Shown: one piece after another, positions 17,442-25,529 of the stretch
How the letters are laid out: each line of letters opens with the position of its first letter
Position numbering within the stretch: the stretch's first letter is position 1
Assembly: GCA_025056115.1 (NCBI GenBank)
Contig: JANWVM010000009.1
Location: 1-53,774, forward strand
Source: Gloeomargarita sp. SKYG116
GTDB lineage: Bacteria; Cyanobacteriota; Cyanobacteriia; Gloeomargaritales; Gloeomargaritaceae
Reading direction: 5' to 3'
DNA: 53,774 bases
Program-made: the position numbers and the translations under genes
The notes under the pieces: generated by a model
Told to the model about the DNA's origin: nothing
Database searches by the model: none
Seen by the model: the letters and a program-made list of their open reading frames with translations, nothing else

Positions 17442-18122
17442 ATGGCTCGCATCATCCCTAGCTTAGCACCATCTGCCCCCTGGCTAGTTTGGCCGTTGCA
17501 AGTTGCGGATGGCGACACCCAGATGCAAACCGACCTGGCTTTACTAGCAGCCCATCAACGGGGAGAGATTGCCGGCGCAGTGCGATTGTACCAGTGGCAA
17601 CCGGCGGCCATTTCCCTGGGGTATCACCAGCAGCATTGGCCGACGCACTGGGCGTCTATCACCTATCACGGCCAACCACTCCAGCTGATACGTCGCCCGT
17701 CGGGGGGCAGCGCCGTTTTGCATCAAGGTGACTTGTGCTATGCAGTGGTCATTGGCATCCAACCGGGAACCTATCGCCAGCAAGTACAACGCATCCAGAA
17801 CTGGCTGATCCACGGCTGGCGCGAACTAGGTATTTCCCTAGAATTGGGCAGCGACCGCCCCCACCGCAACTTACCCCATTGTTTCGCCCAGGCCGTCACA
17901 ACTGATCTGGTCACCGCCGCTGGTCATAAGTTCATTGGCAGTGCCCAATTGCGCCGGGGACATAGCTTGCTGCAACATGGTTCCATGCAACTGCATCCCG
18001 ACCCCCACCTCTGGCAACAAATCTTTGGCGTTAGCCCACCGCCGTCCGTCTCTACGCCACCCATGCGTGAGGTAGTGGCACATCTCCTAGCCCTTGCCCC
18101 TACTTACTTGAGGGACGCCTGA
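17442..18122 (+). CDS. Lipoate-protein ligase/octanoyltransferase family protein (LipM-like)
   Basis: A 226-residue protein of the biotin/lipoate protein ligase superfamily, which transfers octanoyl or lipoyl groups to lipoyl domains such as those of pyruvate dehydrogenase and GcvH. The family block RRPSGGSAVLHQGDLCYAVV is present. So are the conserved lysine in GHKFIGSAQLRR, a possible catalytic cysteine in LPHCFAQA, and LLQHGSM. The CF plus GSAQ arrangement resembles LipM octanoyltransferase more than LplA, but this is inference. The start at ATG 17442 is forced: any longer frame runs antisense through tRNA-Pro. A minus-strand NtcA-type promoter lies just past its 3' end. Confidence 0.8.
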   Translation: MARIIPSLAPSAPWLVWPLQVADGDTQMQTDLALLAAHQRGEIAGAVRLYQWQPAAISLGYHQQHWPTHWASITYHGQPLQLIRRPSGGSAVLHQGDLCYAVVIGIQPGTYRQQVQRIQNWLIHGWRELGISLELGSDRPHRNLPHCFAQAVTTDLVTAAGHKFIGSAQLRRGHSLLQHGSMQLHPDPHLWQQIFGVSPPPSVSTPPMREVVAHLLALAPTYLRDA

Positions 18123-18160
18123 CCACTTAAAAGTTTTGCTTATCAGTCCCCAGTAGCCCA

Positions 18161-18202
18161 AATGTAAAGTTTTATAAATGAAGCGCTAGTAACAATTGTT
18201 AC
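18161..18202 (-). promoter_or_regulatory. NtcA-type promoter: GTA-N8-TAC site with spaced -10 box
   Basis: Bases 18189-18202 read GTAACAATTGTTAC, a perfect palindrome matching the NtcA consensus GTA-N8-TAC. On the minus strand TACATT (18166-18161) follows after exactly 22 bases, fitting the -10 (TAN3T) spacing of NtcA-activated class II promoters. The predicted transcript would start near 18154 and run antisense through lipM toward tRNA-Pro. No suitable -10 box is found for the plus strand. Function is inferred from the consensus only. Confidence 0.5.
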
Positions 18203-18221
18203 CTAAGATGGAAGTAGGAGG

Positions 18222-18337
18222 ATTTCAGTCGAGTCGCAGAATTTTGCTGAGGCTGGACTGGGATTATCCGTCTCTGAGAAGTCTTGGTCTAGGTATCGTG
18301 TCTCAGCCGGTTGGGGATGCAAGCCGGCTCTTTCTTT
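18222..18337 (+). ncRNA. Candidate small RNA or structured 3' UTR with terminator-like end
   Basis: Three hairpins occur in 116 gene-free bases. The first (18226-18260) pairs 5, 4 and 3 bp with single mismatches and a 7-base loop. The second pairs CTGAGA (18274-18279) with TCTCAG (18301-18306). The third (18305-18329) pairs AGCCGG with CCGGCT, extendable to 8 bp, and is followed by CTTTCTTT. The tail runs into the complement of the kinase stop codon. No promoter was identified, so it may be the lipM 3' UTR rather than a separate RNA. Confidence 0.35.
18305..18337 (+). terminator. Probable intrinsic terminator, plus strand
   Basis: A stem AGCCGG/CCGGCT with a short loop is followed by CTTTCTTT. 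The U-rich tail is on the plus strand only, so it would end lipM transcripts or a small RNA from the interval, before they invade the convergent kinase gene. Confidence 0.5.
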
Positions 18338-19820
18338 AGGGACATTCTCCCCACAGCACGTCTTTACAAGCGAGGATACGGGCTTCCAACCGGCGGATTT
18401 CCTGTTCACATTGTTGTTGCAGTTGGCGGACTTCAGCGGCAGCCGCACCAGGCTTTTCGATTTGTTGCAGGATGGCCAGCGCTTTTTCCCACTGGGCTTT
18501 GGCGGCTTGCAATTGTTCCAGGGTTTTGGCTTGGGTGGTTTGTTGGCTCGCTTGGGTCATCAGGGTTTGAGCTTCGGTCAAGGCGGCGGTTGCAGAATGG
18601 CGCCCCCACTGTTGCCAACCGAACCAGCCGCCGACTGCCAGCACCACGAGGGCTGCTCCGGCACCCCATAGCCAGGGCCAGAGGTTGGGCCTCGCTGGAG
18701 CAACGGCTGTGGGGACTGGCTGGGTGGCATCGGTCGCCGGGAGGACGCGGCGGTTGGCGGCTGGGATGGTCGCATCCGGGTCGGTGGCGACCGTGGGTTC
18801 AATCAGGGGTGGCGTGTGGGTCTGGGACGCAGCGACGGTGGGTTCCACCACTGGTTGAGCTGTGAGGGTGGGTTCAATTTCCAGCGGTTGGGTGGCAGGA
18901 GGGGATTCACCTTCACGGTAGGTCGGTTCGGCCATGCGCAGGGCCAGGTCCACCGGCGGCAACGGCGGCGCAATCTGGGGCAACTGGGCCAACAGGGGTT
19001 GCAAATCCTGGAGGATTTCTTCAGCCCGTTGATAGCGCTGGCTGAAGTGATAACGCACCATTTTGGTCAAAATCTGCGCCAACGTGGGACTAACCTGAGC
19101 GCGGTCTTGCCAAAGGATTTCACCGGTGTCCACATCTTCTGGTAAGTCACGCGGGTGGACACCTGTCAGGGCTTGAATGGCCATCATCCCCAGCGCGTAC
19201 AGGTCGCTGCTGAAGCGCGGTTTGCCGCTGGACTGCTCCGTGGGCATGTATCCCTGGGTGCCAATCCCCACGGTTTGGCTGGCTTCCGCGGGCGCAGCCC
19301 CAGCGATGGGGAGGTGTTTGACGGCGCCGAAATCAATCAACACCAAGTTGCCATCCCCCTGCCGGCGGATCAGGTTGCTGGGTTTGAGGTCGCGATGAAT
19401 CACGCCGCGATTGTGGATAAATTGCAGGATTTGCAACACGTCTGTGAGAAAGGTCAAGACCCAGTTCTCGTCAAAGACGCGCCCCGGCACCAATTCTTGA
19501 GCCAATGTATGTCCAGGGATGAATTCCTCTACCAGGTAAAACTCTTGGTTTTGTTCAAAAAAGGCCAGCAGTTGGGGGATTTGGGGATGGCGCAATTTCT
19601 CCAGGGTTTCGGCCTCTTTGTAAAACAGCCGCCGCGCGACTTCCATGGTTTTGGGGTCATGGCTACCGTGCAGCATTTTCACCACGCACTGGGGTTGTCC
19701 GGGTCGCTTGGTATCCTGGGCCAAAAACGTCTTGCCAAACCCCCCCGCCGCTAAGGTGGCAATGATGCGATACCGCCCGTCCAGTAGTTGATTGATCACG
19801 TGATCACGGCTCCCCTGCAT
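18336..19820 (-). CDS. Serine/threonine protein kinase with transmembrane C-terminal region
   Basis: A Hanks-type kinase of 494 residues from ATG 19820; an alternative GTG lies 7 codons on. The glycine loop LAAGGFGKTF is near residue 25, the ATP-binding lysine in VVKML at about 48, HRDLKPSN at 142-149 and DFG at 163-165. GTQGYMPTEQ forms the activation segment end. A Pro/Thr-rich linker (about 285-375) has repeated EPT motifs that could be phosphorylated. A transmembrane helix follows at about 381-402, then a Gln/Ala-rich coiled-coil-like tail. Topology implies a cytosolic kinase with a periplasmic tail. It overlaps the FIST gene by 17 bases, so the two are likely partners. The targets are unknown. 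Confidence 0.92.
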   Translation of the reverse strand: MQGSRDHVINQLLDGRYRIIATLAAGGFGKTFLAQDTKRPGQPQCVVKMLHGSHDPKTMEVARRLFYKEAETLEKLRHPQIPQLLAFFEQNQEFYLVEEFIPGHTLAQELVPGRVFDENWVLTFLTDVLQILQFIHNRGVIHRDLKPSNLIRRQGDGNLVLIDFGAVKHLPIAGAAPAEASQTVGIGTQGYMPTEQSSGKPRFSSDLYALGMMAIQALTGVHPRDLPEDVDTGEILWQDRAQVSPTLAQILTKMVRYHFSQRYQRAEEILQDLQPLLAQLPQIAPPLPPVDLALRMAEPTYREGESPPATQPLEIEPTLTAQPVVEPTVAASQTHTPPLIEPTVATDPDATIPAANRRVLPATDATQPVPTAVAPARPNLWPWLWGAGAALVVLAVGGWFGWQQWGRHSATAALTEAQTLMTQASQQTTQAKTLEQLQAAKAQWEKALAILQQIEKPGAAAAEVRQLQQQCEQEIRRLEARILACKDVLWGECP

Positions 19821-21006
19821 ACCACAACACAAAAACGGCGGTATAGCCATGCAGGTAGGTCGTTTTGCCCACTGGCCCAATCTCACCGTTGCAAAAACAT
19901 CCCGCCAGCGTCGTATGGGGCAAATAGCGTTGAAATAAATGGGAATCCACATGGGGTCGCCCGTACAGGTGTTGCCCTCGTCCCAGGCAGGCAAACATCA
20001 ACGCGCCCAAGGGGGGTTCCGGATGGTGGCGCACATGGGCCGCTAGCAGTTGCTCTAAATCAGTCATCGAGGTCTGGGCGTCCCGCAGGTGAAATTGCAC
20101 CCGTTGTCCTGGTCGCACCCGGTCGCCAATGGCAATCGCCCCATGCCGCGGGTCAATCCCCAGCAAATTCCGGATGAGAAAGTCGGTGGGGGCTAATTCC
20201 TGCTTGAACTCATCGCTGACGACGCCAATGTGTAACCCGGATTGGGCCAACTCCCGGTCGGCTTCGTCCAAATTTTGGATGAGATTTTGCAGGACCTGCA
20301 GGGGCGGCCGGTCTTCTAGACCCAGGATGATATTGCGCTCGCCACGGGTGACCCGGTAGGGCTGACCGATGGGACGGCAACCTTGGGCGACAATCGTTTC
20401 GGCCCGCAGCCCCGCCAACGCCACCCCCACCACGCCTTGGGTCAGTAGTTCTTGCTGGTAGAACAACCCATCACCAACCAGTCCCCCCACTTTGACGCTG
20501 CGCGGGTAGGCGTAATCCAAACCCTGAAGCACGTCCATGATCCGGCTGGTCGCAGGGTCGGCAAGTAGCACAAAGTGGGGTTCTTGGGCGGGATCGACGC
20601 CCACCAAGTCTACCCAGGCGTGCGGCGGGCTGTCCAAATCGGGCAAATCCTGGGGTTGAATCACAAACGGGTGGACCTGCACACCAGGCAAACGTGCGAC
20701 GCTCAGGGCCAAGGCCGGTTTGCCTTCAATTTCCTGGGCCACGCCGCTCGGTAATGAACCAATCACCCCCCCCGCCCCGCAACCGACTAGGCAGCGAATC
20801 GGTAGATACTCGTGCAACAGAGGCAACAACCGCACATATTCACTGGCAAAACTATCACTGATAAACACCAGCGCTAGGTCAATGGTTCCCACTGCTTGCA
20901 CTTGGGCCGTTACCTCTTGAATGGCTCGCTCCAACGAAACTTGGGTGGAAAGCACATTCAACCAAATAGGTGAAGGTGGTGTCTCAGCGGCGACAAACCG
21001 TTCCAT
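19804..21006 (-). CDS. FIST domain sensory protein
   Basis: A 400-residue soluble protein with FIST_N (about 30-230; LALVFISDSF, CLVGCGAGGVIGS) followed by FIST_C (about 230-390; FLIRNLLGIDPRHGAIAI, ALMFACLGRG, and FCNGEIGPVGKTTYLHGYT near the end). FIST domains are predicted small-ligand sensors associated with bacterial signal transduction. Here the domain pair stands alone without a fused histidine kinase or GGDEF. Its 3' end overlaps the start of the Ser/Thr kinase gene by 17 bases, so the sensor and kinase are probably translated together. The ligand is unknown. Confidence 0.9.
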   Translation of the reverse strand: MERFVAAETPPSPIWLNVLSTQVSLERAIQEVTAQVQAVGTIDLALVFISDSFASEYVRLLPLLHEYLPIRCLVGCGAGGVIGSLPSGVAQEIEGKPALALSVARLPGVQVHPFVIQPQDLPDLDSPPHAWVDLVGVDPAQEPHFVLLADPATSRIMDVLQGLDYAYPRSVKVGGLVGDGLFYQQELLTQGVVGVALAGLRAETIVAQGCRPIGQPYRVTRGERNIILGLEDRPPLQVLQNLIQNLDEADRELAQSGLHIGVVSDEFKQELAPTDFLIRNLLGIDPRHGAIAIGDRVRPGQRVQFHLRDAQTSMTDLEQLLAAHVRHHPEPPLGALMFACLGRGQHLYGRPHVDSHLFQRYLPHTTLAGCFCNGEIGPVGKTTYLHGYTAVFVLWYAGEP

Positions 21007-21088
21007 TGCCGAGTTAAATACCCTAATTTTCCCATATCATCAATACCAGTCAGTGTAGCCGATAGCGTGGCGTTTGTGGGGGCAAGTG

Positions 21089-21997
21089 ATGGCAATGTAC
21101 CAAGTGGCAGTGATTCCGGCAACCGATGGCCCCCAGGTGATCATCCATGGTGGCGCTGGTGCTACCTTGAAGTCGCAGCAGTCGGTCACACCGATTCGCG
21201 AGTCGCTCCATCGCATCGCCCGCACAGTTTACGACCAACTGGCCCAAGGGCAACCAGCGCTAGCGGCAGTGGTGCAGGGGTGTCAAATGCTGGAGGATGA
21301 CCCACTGTTCAACGCTGGGACGGGGGCGGTCTTGCAGTCCGACGGCCAGGTGCGCCTCAGCGCTGCGCTCATGGACGGTCATACCCACACTTTCAGCGGC
21401 GTGATCAATGCCCAGCGAGTGCGCTACCCGATTCAACTAGCCCATTTTCTGCAAACCCAAAGCGACCGGGTGATTGCCGATGTCGGCGCTAGCGAACTGG
21501 CCCGCGAGTTACACCTCCCGCCCTACAACCCGGTTACGCCCCAGCGCTTGCAGGAATGGGTGAATCGCACCAAAGACGGCGCGCTGATGAACCTGGTGGC
21601 GGATACGGGCACGATTGGCGTGGTCGTTCGCGATGGTCAGGGGCGGCTGGCGGTGGGAACGTCCACTGGTGGCAAGGGGGGTGAGCGCATCGGGCGAGTG
21701 AGCGATTCGGCGATGCCGGCAGGCACCTATGCCAACGACCAGGCGGCTGTCAGTTGCACGGGGATTGGCGAGGATATTATTGACGAATGCCTGGCAGCGC
21801 GGATTGTGATCCGGGTGACGGATGGACTCACCTTGGCCGAAGCGTTTGAACGGTCGTTTCGGGAAGCAGCCCAACGTGGACGGGATTTAGGAGCCATTGG
21901 CCTGGATAGGCACGGCAACATCGCCTGGGGGAAAACCACGGAGGTGATCCTGGCTGCCTACGCCCATGCGGCGGGTATTCAGGATACCTTGGGTTGA
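21089..21997 (+). CDS. Isoaspartyl peptidase/L-asparaginase (plant-type Ntn hydrolase)
   Basis: A 302-residue precursor from ATG 21089, which has GGGGG upstream; a TTG at 21074 would add five residues. The N-terminal IIHGGAGA motif and FNAGTGAVL are typical of the family. The autocleavage site is in VADTGTIGVVVRD, where the Thr after Gly-rich DTG becomes the catalytic N-terminal nucleophile. STGGKGGERIGRVSDSA and the later SCTGIGEDII complete the site. The enzyme removes beta-aspartyl dipeptides and may deamidate asparagine, including recycling from cyanophycin breakdown. It overlaps the convergent NADAR gene by 19 bases. Confidence 0.93.
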   Translation: MAMYQVAVIPATDGPQVIIHGGAGATLKSQQSVTPIRESLHRIARTVYDQLAQGQPALAAVVQGCQMLEDDPLFNAGTGAVLQSDGQVRLSAALMDGHTHTFSGVINAQRVRYPIQLAHFLQTQSDRVIADVGASELARELHLPPYNPVTPQRLQEWVNRTKDGALMNLVADTGTIGVVVRDGQGRLAVGTSTGGKGGERIGRVSDSAMPAGTYANDQAAVSCTGIGEDIIDECLAARIVIRVTDGLTLAEAFERSFREAAQRGRDLGAIGLDRHGNIAWGKTTEVILAAYAHAAGIQDTLG

Positions 21998-22443
21998 CCA
22001 GCTTGCCGCAATTCGTCGCGCACTTGCATGAGAATTTGGCCCAGGTGATTACAGCCCCTGCCGTCAGGGCCGCACCCCCAGTAGCTGTCGGTAGGGGAAT
22101 TTTCGATGAGTTCGGCATCGCCGGTGGCGAGTAACTTCTGGGCTAGGTCAGGGTGGCTGTGAAATTTGCAACGCACGGCTTTGAGCATCACCGCCCGCTT
22201 GATCTGGTCCCAGTCTGGCCGGCGTTGATACTGGGGATTTCTACCGGTTTGGGCGGCCTGCAATGGGGTCGGCAGTTGCCGGATTTTGTCCACCAAGTCA
22301 GCGTGGGGCGTCCCTACAAACTTTTGGGCTTGGTAGTAATGTTCCACGGTCGGCCAGCGATGCCCGTCTAATTCAATGGGATGGGGGGAAAAATTGGACA
22401 AGTAGCCGTAGGGTTCTTCGACGCGGTAGAAATAAATCTTCAT
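21979..22443 (-). CDS. NADAR family protein (YbiA-like N-glycosidase)
   Basis: A 154-residue protein from ATG 22443 (MKIYFYRVEEPYGYLSNFSPHP), chosen because this ATG overlaps the upstream stop in ATGA and the N-terminus then matches the family. Motifs are GYLSNFSPHPI, WPTVEHYYQAQKF, RPDWDQIKRAVM and the C-terminal WGCGPDGRGCNHLG. The NADAR/YbiA class hydrolyses reactive riboflavin-pathway intermediates, or ADP-ribose-type bonds in other members. It is probably co-translated with the glycosyltransferase upstream, though the functional link is unclear. It overlaps the peptidase gene by 19 bases. Confidence 0.9.
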   Translation of the reverse strand: MKIYFYRVEEPYGYLSNFSPHPIELDGHRWPTVEHYYQAQKFVGTPHADLVDKIRQLPTPLQAAQTGRNPQYQRRPDWDQIKRAVMLKAVRCKFHSHPDLAQKLLATGDAELIENSPTDSYWGCGPDGRGCNHLGQILMQVRDELRQAGQPKVS

Positions 22444-23372
22444 GGCCGTTGGGACTGGCGCCACTCCCGGTAAGCGGCGTACACCGCCTGCACCTGATAG
22501 CGGTTGAGAAAAATCCGGGCGATTTCCCACGCCCAATCGTTCCGTCCCCGGTCAATCAACCACTGCATCAGGGGCGCGAGGGTATGTTCATTCAGCCATC
22601 CCCCTAGCGAGACTACTTCCCACAATAGCCAGTGCAGCCACGTCATTTGAATCATCAACCGCACCTCCCACGTGGGATGCTTTTGGTAGAAAAGGAGGCC
22701 CATCTTGGCCCGCTGCATCTCTTTATCCAGCAAGCGAGGAATCTGGTCAAGGGTAAACGGGGGATGCCAGTGATATCCCACCGCCAGCGGGCAGGGAATC
22801 AACACCAGTCCTAGTTTTTTCAGCCGCACCCCCAACTCCAAATCCTCCCACCCGTAAAACTGGAAATCCGTATCGAATCCCCCCGCCAATTCCAGCCATT
22901 TCTTGGCGATCGCCACATTGCCCGTCGCAAAAAACGCCCGCGATACGTCCGTTAATTTGAAGGGTTCCTGGGTGGGATGCTCAAAATTCGACGTGTTCAC
23001 GACCCGCCCGTAGGTAAAGCATTTCTGATGACCCAATCGTTGGTAGGCGGCTTGTAGTTGTTCGGCGTGGGCGCGCAGAAATACTGGTGTCACCACCAAA
23101 TCGCTGTCAATAAACACAATCGTATCGCCTTGCGCCTGGGTTATCCCCCAATTCCGAGCGGCTGCGGGTCCCTGGTGCGCCTGGGCATACCAACGTACAT
23201 GGGGCAACTCGGTTTGATGGGTCTGCAACCACGTCAAGGTATCGTCAGTTGACCCGTCATCCACCACGATCACTTCGTACGGCCCCGCCCAATCCTGTTG
23301 CTCCAGGGCGTATAGAGCTTTGGCCAGAATCGGCCGCCGGTTGTAGGTGGGAATGACCACACTCAAAAACAT
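22440..23372 (-). CDS. Family 2 glycosyltransferase
   Basis: A 310-residue GT-A enzyme. The nucleotide-binding start SVVIPTYNRRPILAKAL, the VVDDGSTDDT loop and the DxD-type motif in IVFIDSDLVV are intact. Further on GWEDLELGVRLKKLG resembles the galactosyltransferase-type catalytic acid region. The C-terminal 80 residues are Trp-rich and hydrophobic but not clearly membrane-spanning. A GGGGGAGG ribosome binding site precedes the ATG. It follows raf1 by 35 bases and is coupled to the NADAR gene by an ATGA overlap. Acceptor and sugar are unknown. Confidence 0.9.
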   Translation of the reverse strand: MFLSVVIPTYNRRPILAKALYALEQQDWAGPYEVIVVDDGSTDDTLTWLQTHQTELPHVRWYAQAHQGPAAARNWGITQAQGDTIVFIDSDLVVTPVFLRAHAEQLQAAYQRLGHQKCFTYGRVVNTSNFEHPTQEPFKLTDVSRAFFATGNVAIAKKWLELAGGFDTDFQFYGWEDLELGVRLKKLGLVLIPCPLAVGYHWHPPFTLDQIPRLLDKEMQRAKMGLLFYQKHPTWEVRLMIQMTWLHWLLWEVVSLGGWLNEHTLAPLMQWLIDRGRNDWAWEIARIFLNRYQVQAVYAAYREWRQSQRP

Positions 23373-23407
23373 GGCCTCACCTCCCCCACCAGCTTATCAA
23401 GAACGCT

Positions 23408-24424
23408 TTACTCCTCAAATTGCCAGGGTTCCGTCAGGTATTCGGGGTCAAAAATCTGGGGGGCGCGTAAGGCCAGGATCAATCGCCCCAACAACGGCAC
23501 CCCTGGCGATTCGGAGAACCAGCGCAATTGCACCTGTCCCGCCTCGGCCACCAGAAAATAGGCATCCACTTGCCAAGCCGTTGCTTCCCGGTCCACCACC
23601 AGCAAGACCGGCTCATTCACCCCCATTTCGGGGAGTTTCTGGGCCAGCAAAGCCAGCGGCGCTTGCGCCGAACGCAATACCGGCCATCCTGGCAAGGCCA
23701 CGACCGTAGGGATGCCCGTCACTACGCCAAACGGCGGCTGGGGTTGGGCCACGGGCGTCTCCCACCAAACTGCTTCGCTCAGGGGCAACTGGCCTGCCAG
23801 CGGCAGAATCAGCGGTTGCTCCAGCGCCGATTCCAACCGGTACCAGGGCAAACGGGGCGGCGTCGGCAAGGCCTCAACCTGGTGGAGGTCGAGTAATTGT
23901 TCCAGAGCGACTCGCGCGCTTTCGCTATGGGCAAACCGCAACCCCCGCGCTAGTAACCGTCCCCGGTCGCTGCTGCTCGGTTTTTGGCGCAACAACCGCC
24001 AGCATTGAAACGCAACGGCATCCCCCGGATGGTCACTAAATTCGGGCGGTACCCGGTACTGGCTCAATTCCTTCATCGCTTTCACGACATCGCGCGTGGT
24101 GGCAGCATCGAGACCCTTGTCGCGGATGAAGGCCGCGCAGGTGAGTCGTTGGGACTGGGATAACAGCCGTAATTCGTACAACAAATCGCTGCCCTGGGTG
24201 CGGAAATAGTCCTGAAGTTCGGGTTGGGGTTGCAACGATGCAAACACCTGGCTAGCGACAATCAATTGATTTTGGGTGCTGGGTTCTAGCCCCGTTTCCT
24301 CAAAAATCGCTTCCGCCCCCCACCCCGCTTTTTGCAGTTGCTGGCAGAGCTGTCCCCATTCCACCCACGACCCTTCCCGGCGGCGCAGTTGTTGTAACCA
24401 GGCTTGGTGCTGCGGGTCACTCAT
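23408..24424 (-). CDS. raf1: RuBisCO accumulation factor 1
   Basis: A 338-residue chaperone that binds RbcL antiparallel dimers and helps assemble the RbcL8 core. It has the helical alpha domain typical of Raf1 ([14 protein letters not shown]-like start, then [27 protein letters not shown]), a linker around residue 200, and a beta domain to the end ([35 protein letters not shown]-like C-terminus). Length is typical. Its ATG lies 8 bases inside the 3' end of recA, so translation is probably coupled to RecA. The rbc operon is not in this window. Confidence 0.9.
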   Translation of the reverse strand: MSDPQHQAWLQQLRRREGSWVEWGQLCQQLQKAGWGAEAIFEETGLEPSTQNQLIVASQVFASLQPQPELQDYFRTQGSDLLYELRLLSQSQRLTCAAFIRDKGLDAATTRDVVKAMKELSQYRVPPEFSDHPGDAVAFQCWRLLRQKPSSSDRGRLLARGLRFAHSESARVALEQLLDLHQVEALPTPPRLPWYRLESALEQPLILPLAGQLPLSEAVWWETPVAQPQPPFGVVTGIPTVVALPGWPVLRSAQAPLALLAQKLPEMGVNEPVLLVVDREATAWQVDAYFLVAEAGQVQLRWFSESPGVPLLGRLILALRAPQIFDPEYLTEPWQFEE

Positions 24425-25496
24425 CGGTGGGTGCGACTTCCGGTTCTAAGTCCTCAGGGGTAGGCGTTGCCGTGGGAATCACCACGGTCCCCATTTCCAG
24501 TTGCTGGCGCACCTGCTGCTCAATGGCTTCCCGCACCGCCGGATGCTCTTCCAGAAATTGCAGCGCATTGTCCCGGCCCTGGGCCATATTTTCTCCCTGG
24601 TAGCTGTACCACGCTCCCTTGCGTTTGACGATTCCCACCTGCTCGGCAATGTCCAACACACAGCCCGCCTGGGAAATGCCCTTGCCAAAAATAATGTCAA
24701 ACTCGGCCAGCCGGAAGGGGGGAGCTACTTTGTTCTTAGCAACCTTGGCCTTGACCCGAATCCCGTACTCCTCCGTGCCCCGTTTCAAGGTCTGCATCCG
24801 TCGCACGTCCAAGCGCACCGAGGCGTAAAACTTCAGCGCGTTACCGCCAGTCGTCGTTTCGGGGTTGCCGTAGGTGACGCCAATTTTCTGCCGCAGTTGG
24901 TTCAAAAAAATCAAAATGCAACCAGTCTTGCTGATGTTGCCCGTGATTTTGCGTAGGGCTTGGCTCATCAACCGCGCCTGCAACCCCATGTAAGCTTCCC
25001 CCATTTCCCCCTCGATTTCTGCCTTGGGCACCAGCGCCGCCACCGAGTCCACCACGACGATATCCACCGCCGCCGACCGCACCAGCGAGTCCACAATTTC
25101 CAGCGCCGCCTCCCCATGGTCCGGCTGGGACACCAGCAGGTTTTGCACATCCACCCCCAAGGCGGCAGCATAGGCCGGGTCAAGCGCGTGTTCTGCGTCC
25201 ACAAACGCCGCAATGCCCCCCCGTTTTTGCACTTCCGCCACGGCATGGAGCGCCACCGTGGTTTTCCCGGAACTTTCTGGGCCATAGATTTCAATCACCC
25301 GTCCTTTGGGTAGCCCGCCCCCGAGCGCCAAATCCAGCGTTAAGGCCCCACTGGGCACCGTTTCGACGCGAATCCGCGCGGCATCCCCCAGGCGCATGAT
25401 CGCCCCTTTACCAAAGGATTTTTCGATCTGCTGCATCGCCAAGCTGAGGGCCTTTTGCTTGTCGGGGTTCATGGGTTCCGGGGCAACAGTAGCCAT
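24417..25496 (-). CDS. recA: Recombinase RecA
   Basis: A 359-residue strand-exchange protein and LexA co-protease. The Walker A motif GPESSGKTT is near residue 70, with [22 protein letters not shown] at the start and [12 protein letters not shown] in the core (Walker B region). [11 protein letters not shown] is the L2-preceding segment. The acidic C-terminal tail ([12 protein letters not shown]) is present. It starts 33 bases after the gshA stop. I see no clear LexA-type palindrome in that gap. It overlaps raf1 by 8 bases. Confidence 0.98.
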   Translation of the reverse strand: MATVAPEPMNPDKQKALSLAMQQIEKSFGKGAIMRLGDAARIRVETVPSGALTLDLALGGGLPKGRVIEIYGPESSGKTTVALHAVAEVQKRGGIAAFVDAEHALDPAYAAALGVDVQNLLVSQPDHGEAALEIVDSLVRSAAVDIVVVDSVAALVPKAEIEGEMGEAYMGLQARLMSQALRKITGNISKTGCILIFLNQLRQKIGVTYGNPETTTGGNALKFYASVRLDVRRMQTLKRGTEEYGIRVKAKVAKNKVAPPFRLAEFDIIFGKGISQAGCVLDIAEQVGIVKRKGAWYSYQGENMAQGRDNALQFLEEHPAVREAIEQQVRQQLEMGTVVIPTATPTPEDLEPEVAPTDE

Positions 25497-25529
25497 AGTT
25501 CGCCAAGTTTGTGATGGTGTGGTTCTATT

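Noticed and set aside
22903-22914. HIP1 palindrome GCGATCGC
   Set aside because: I noticed only this one copy, inside a glycosyltransferase gene, so it is not a meaningful element here.
25497-25529. LexA box upstream of recA
   Set aside because: No palindrome resembling an SOS box is visible in the 33-base gap.
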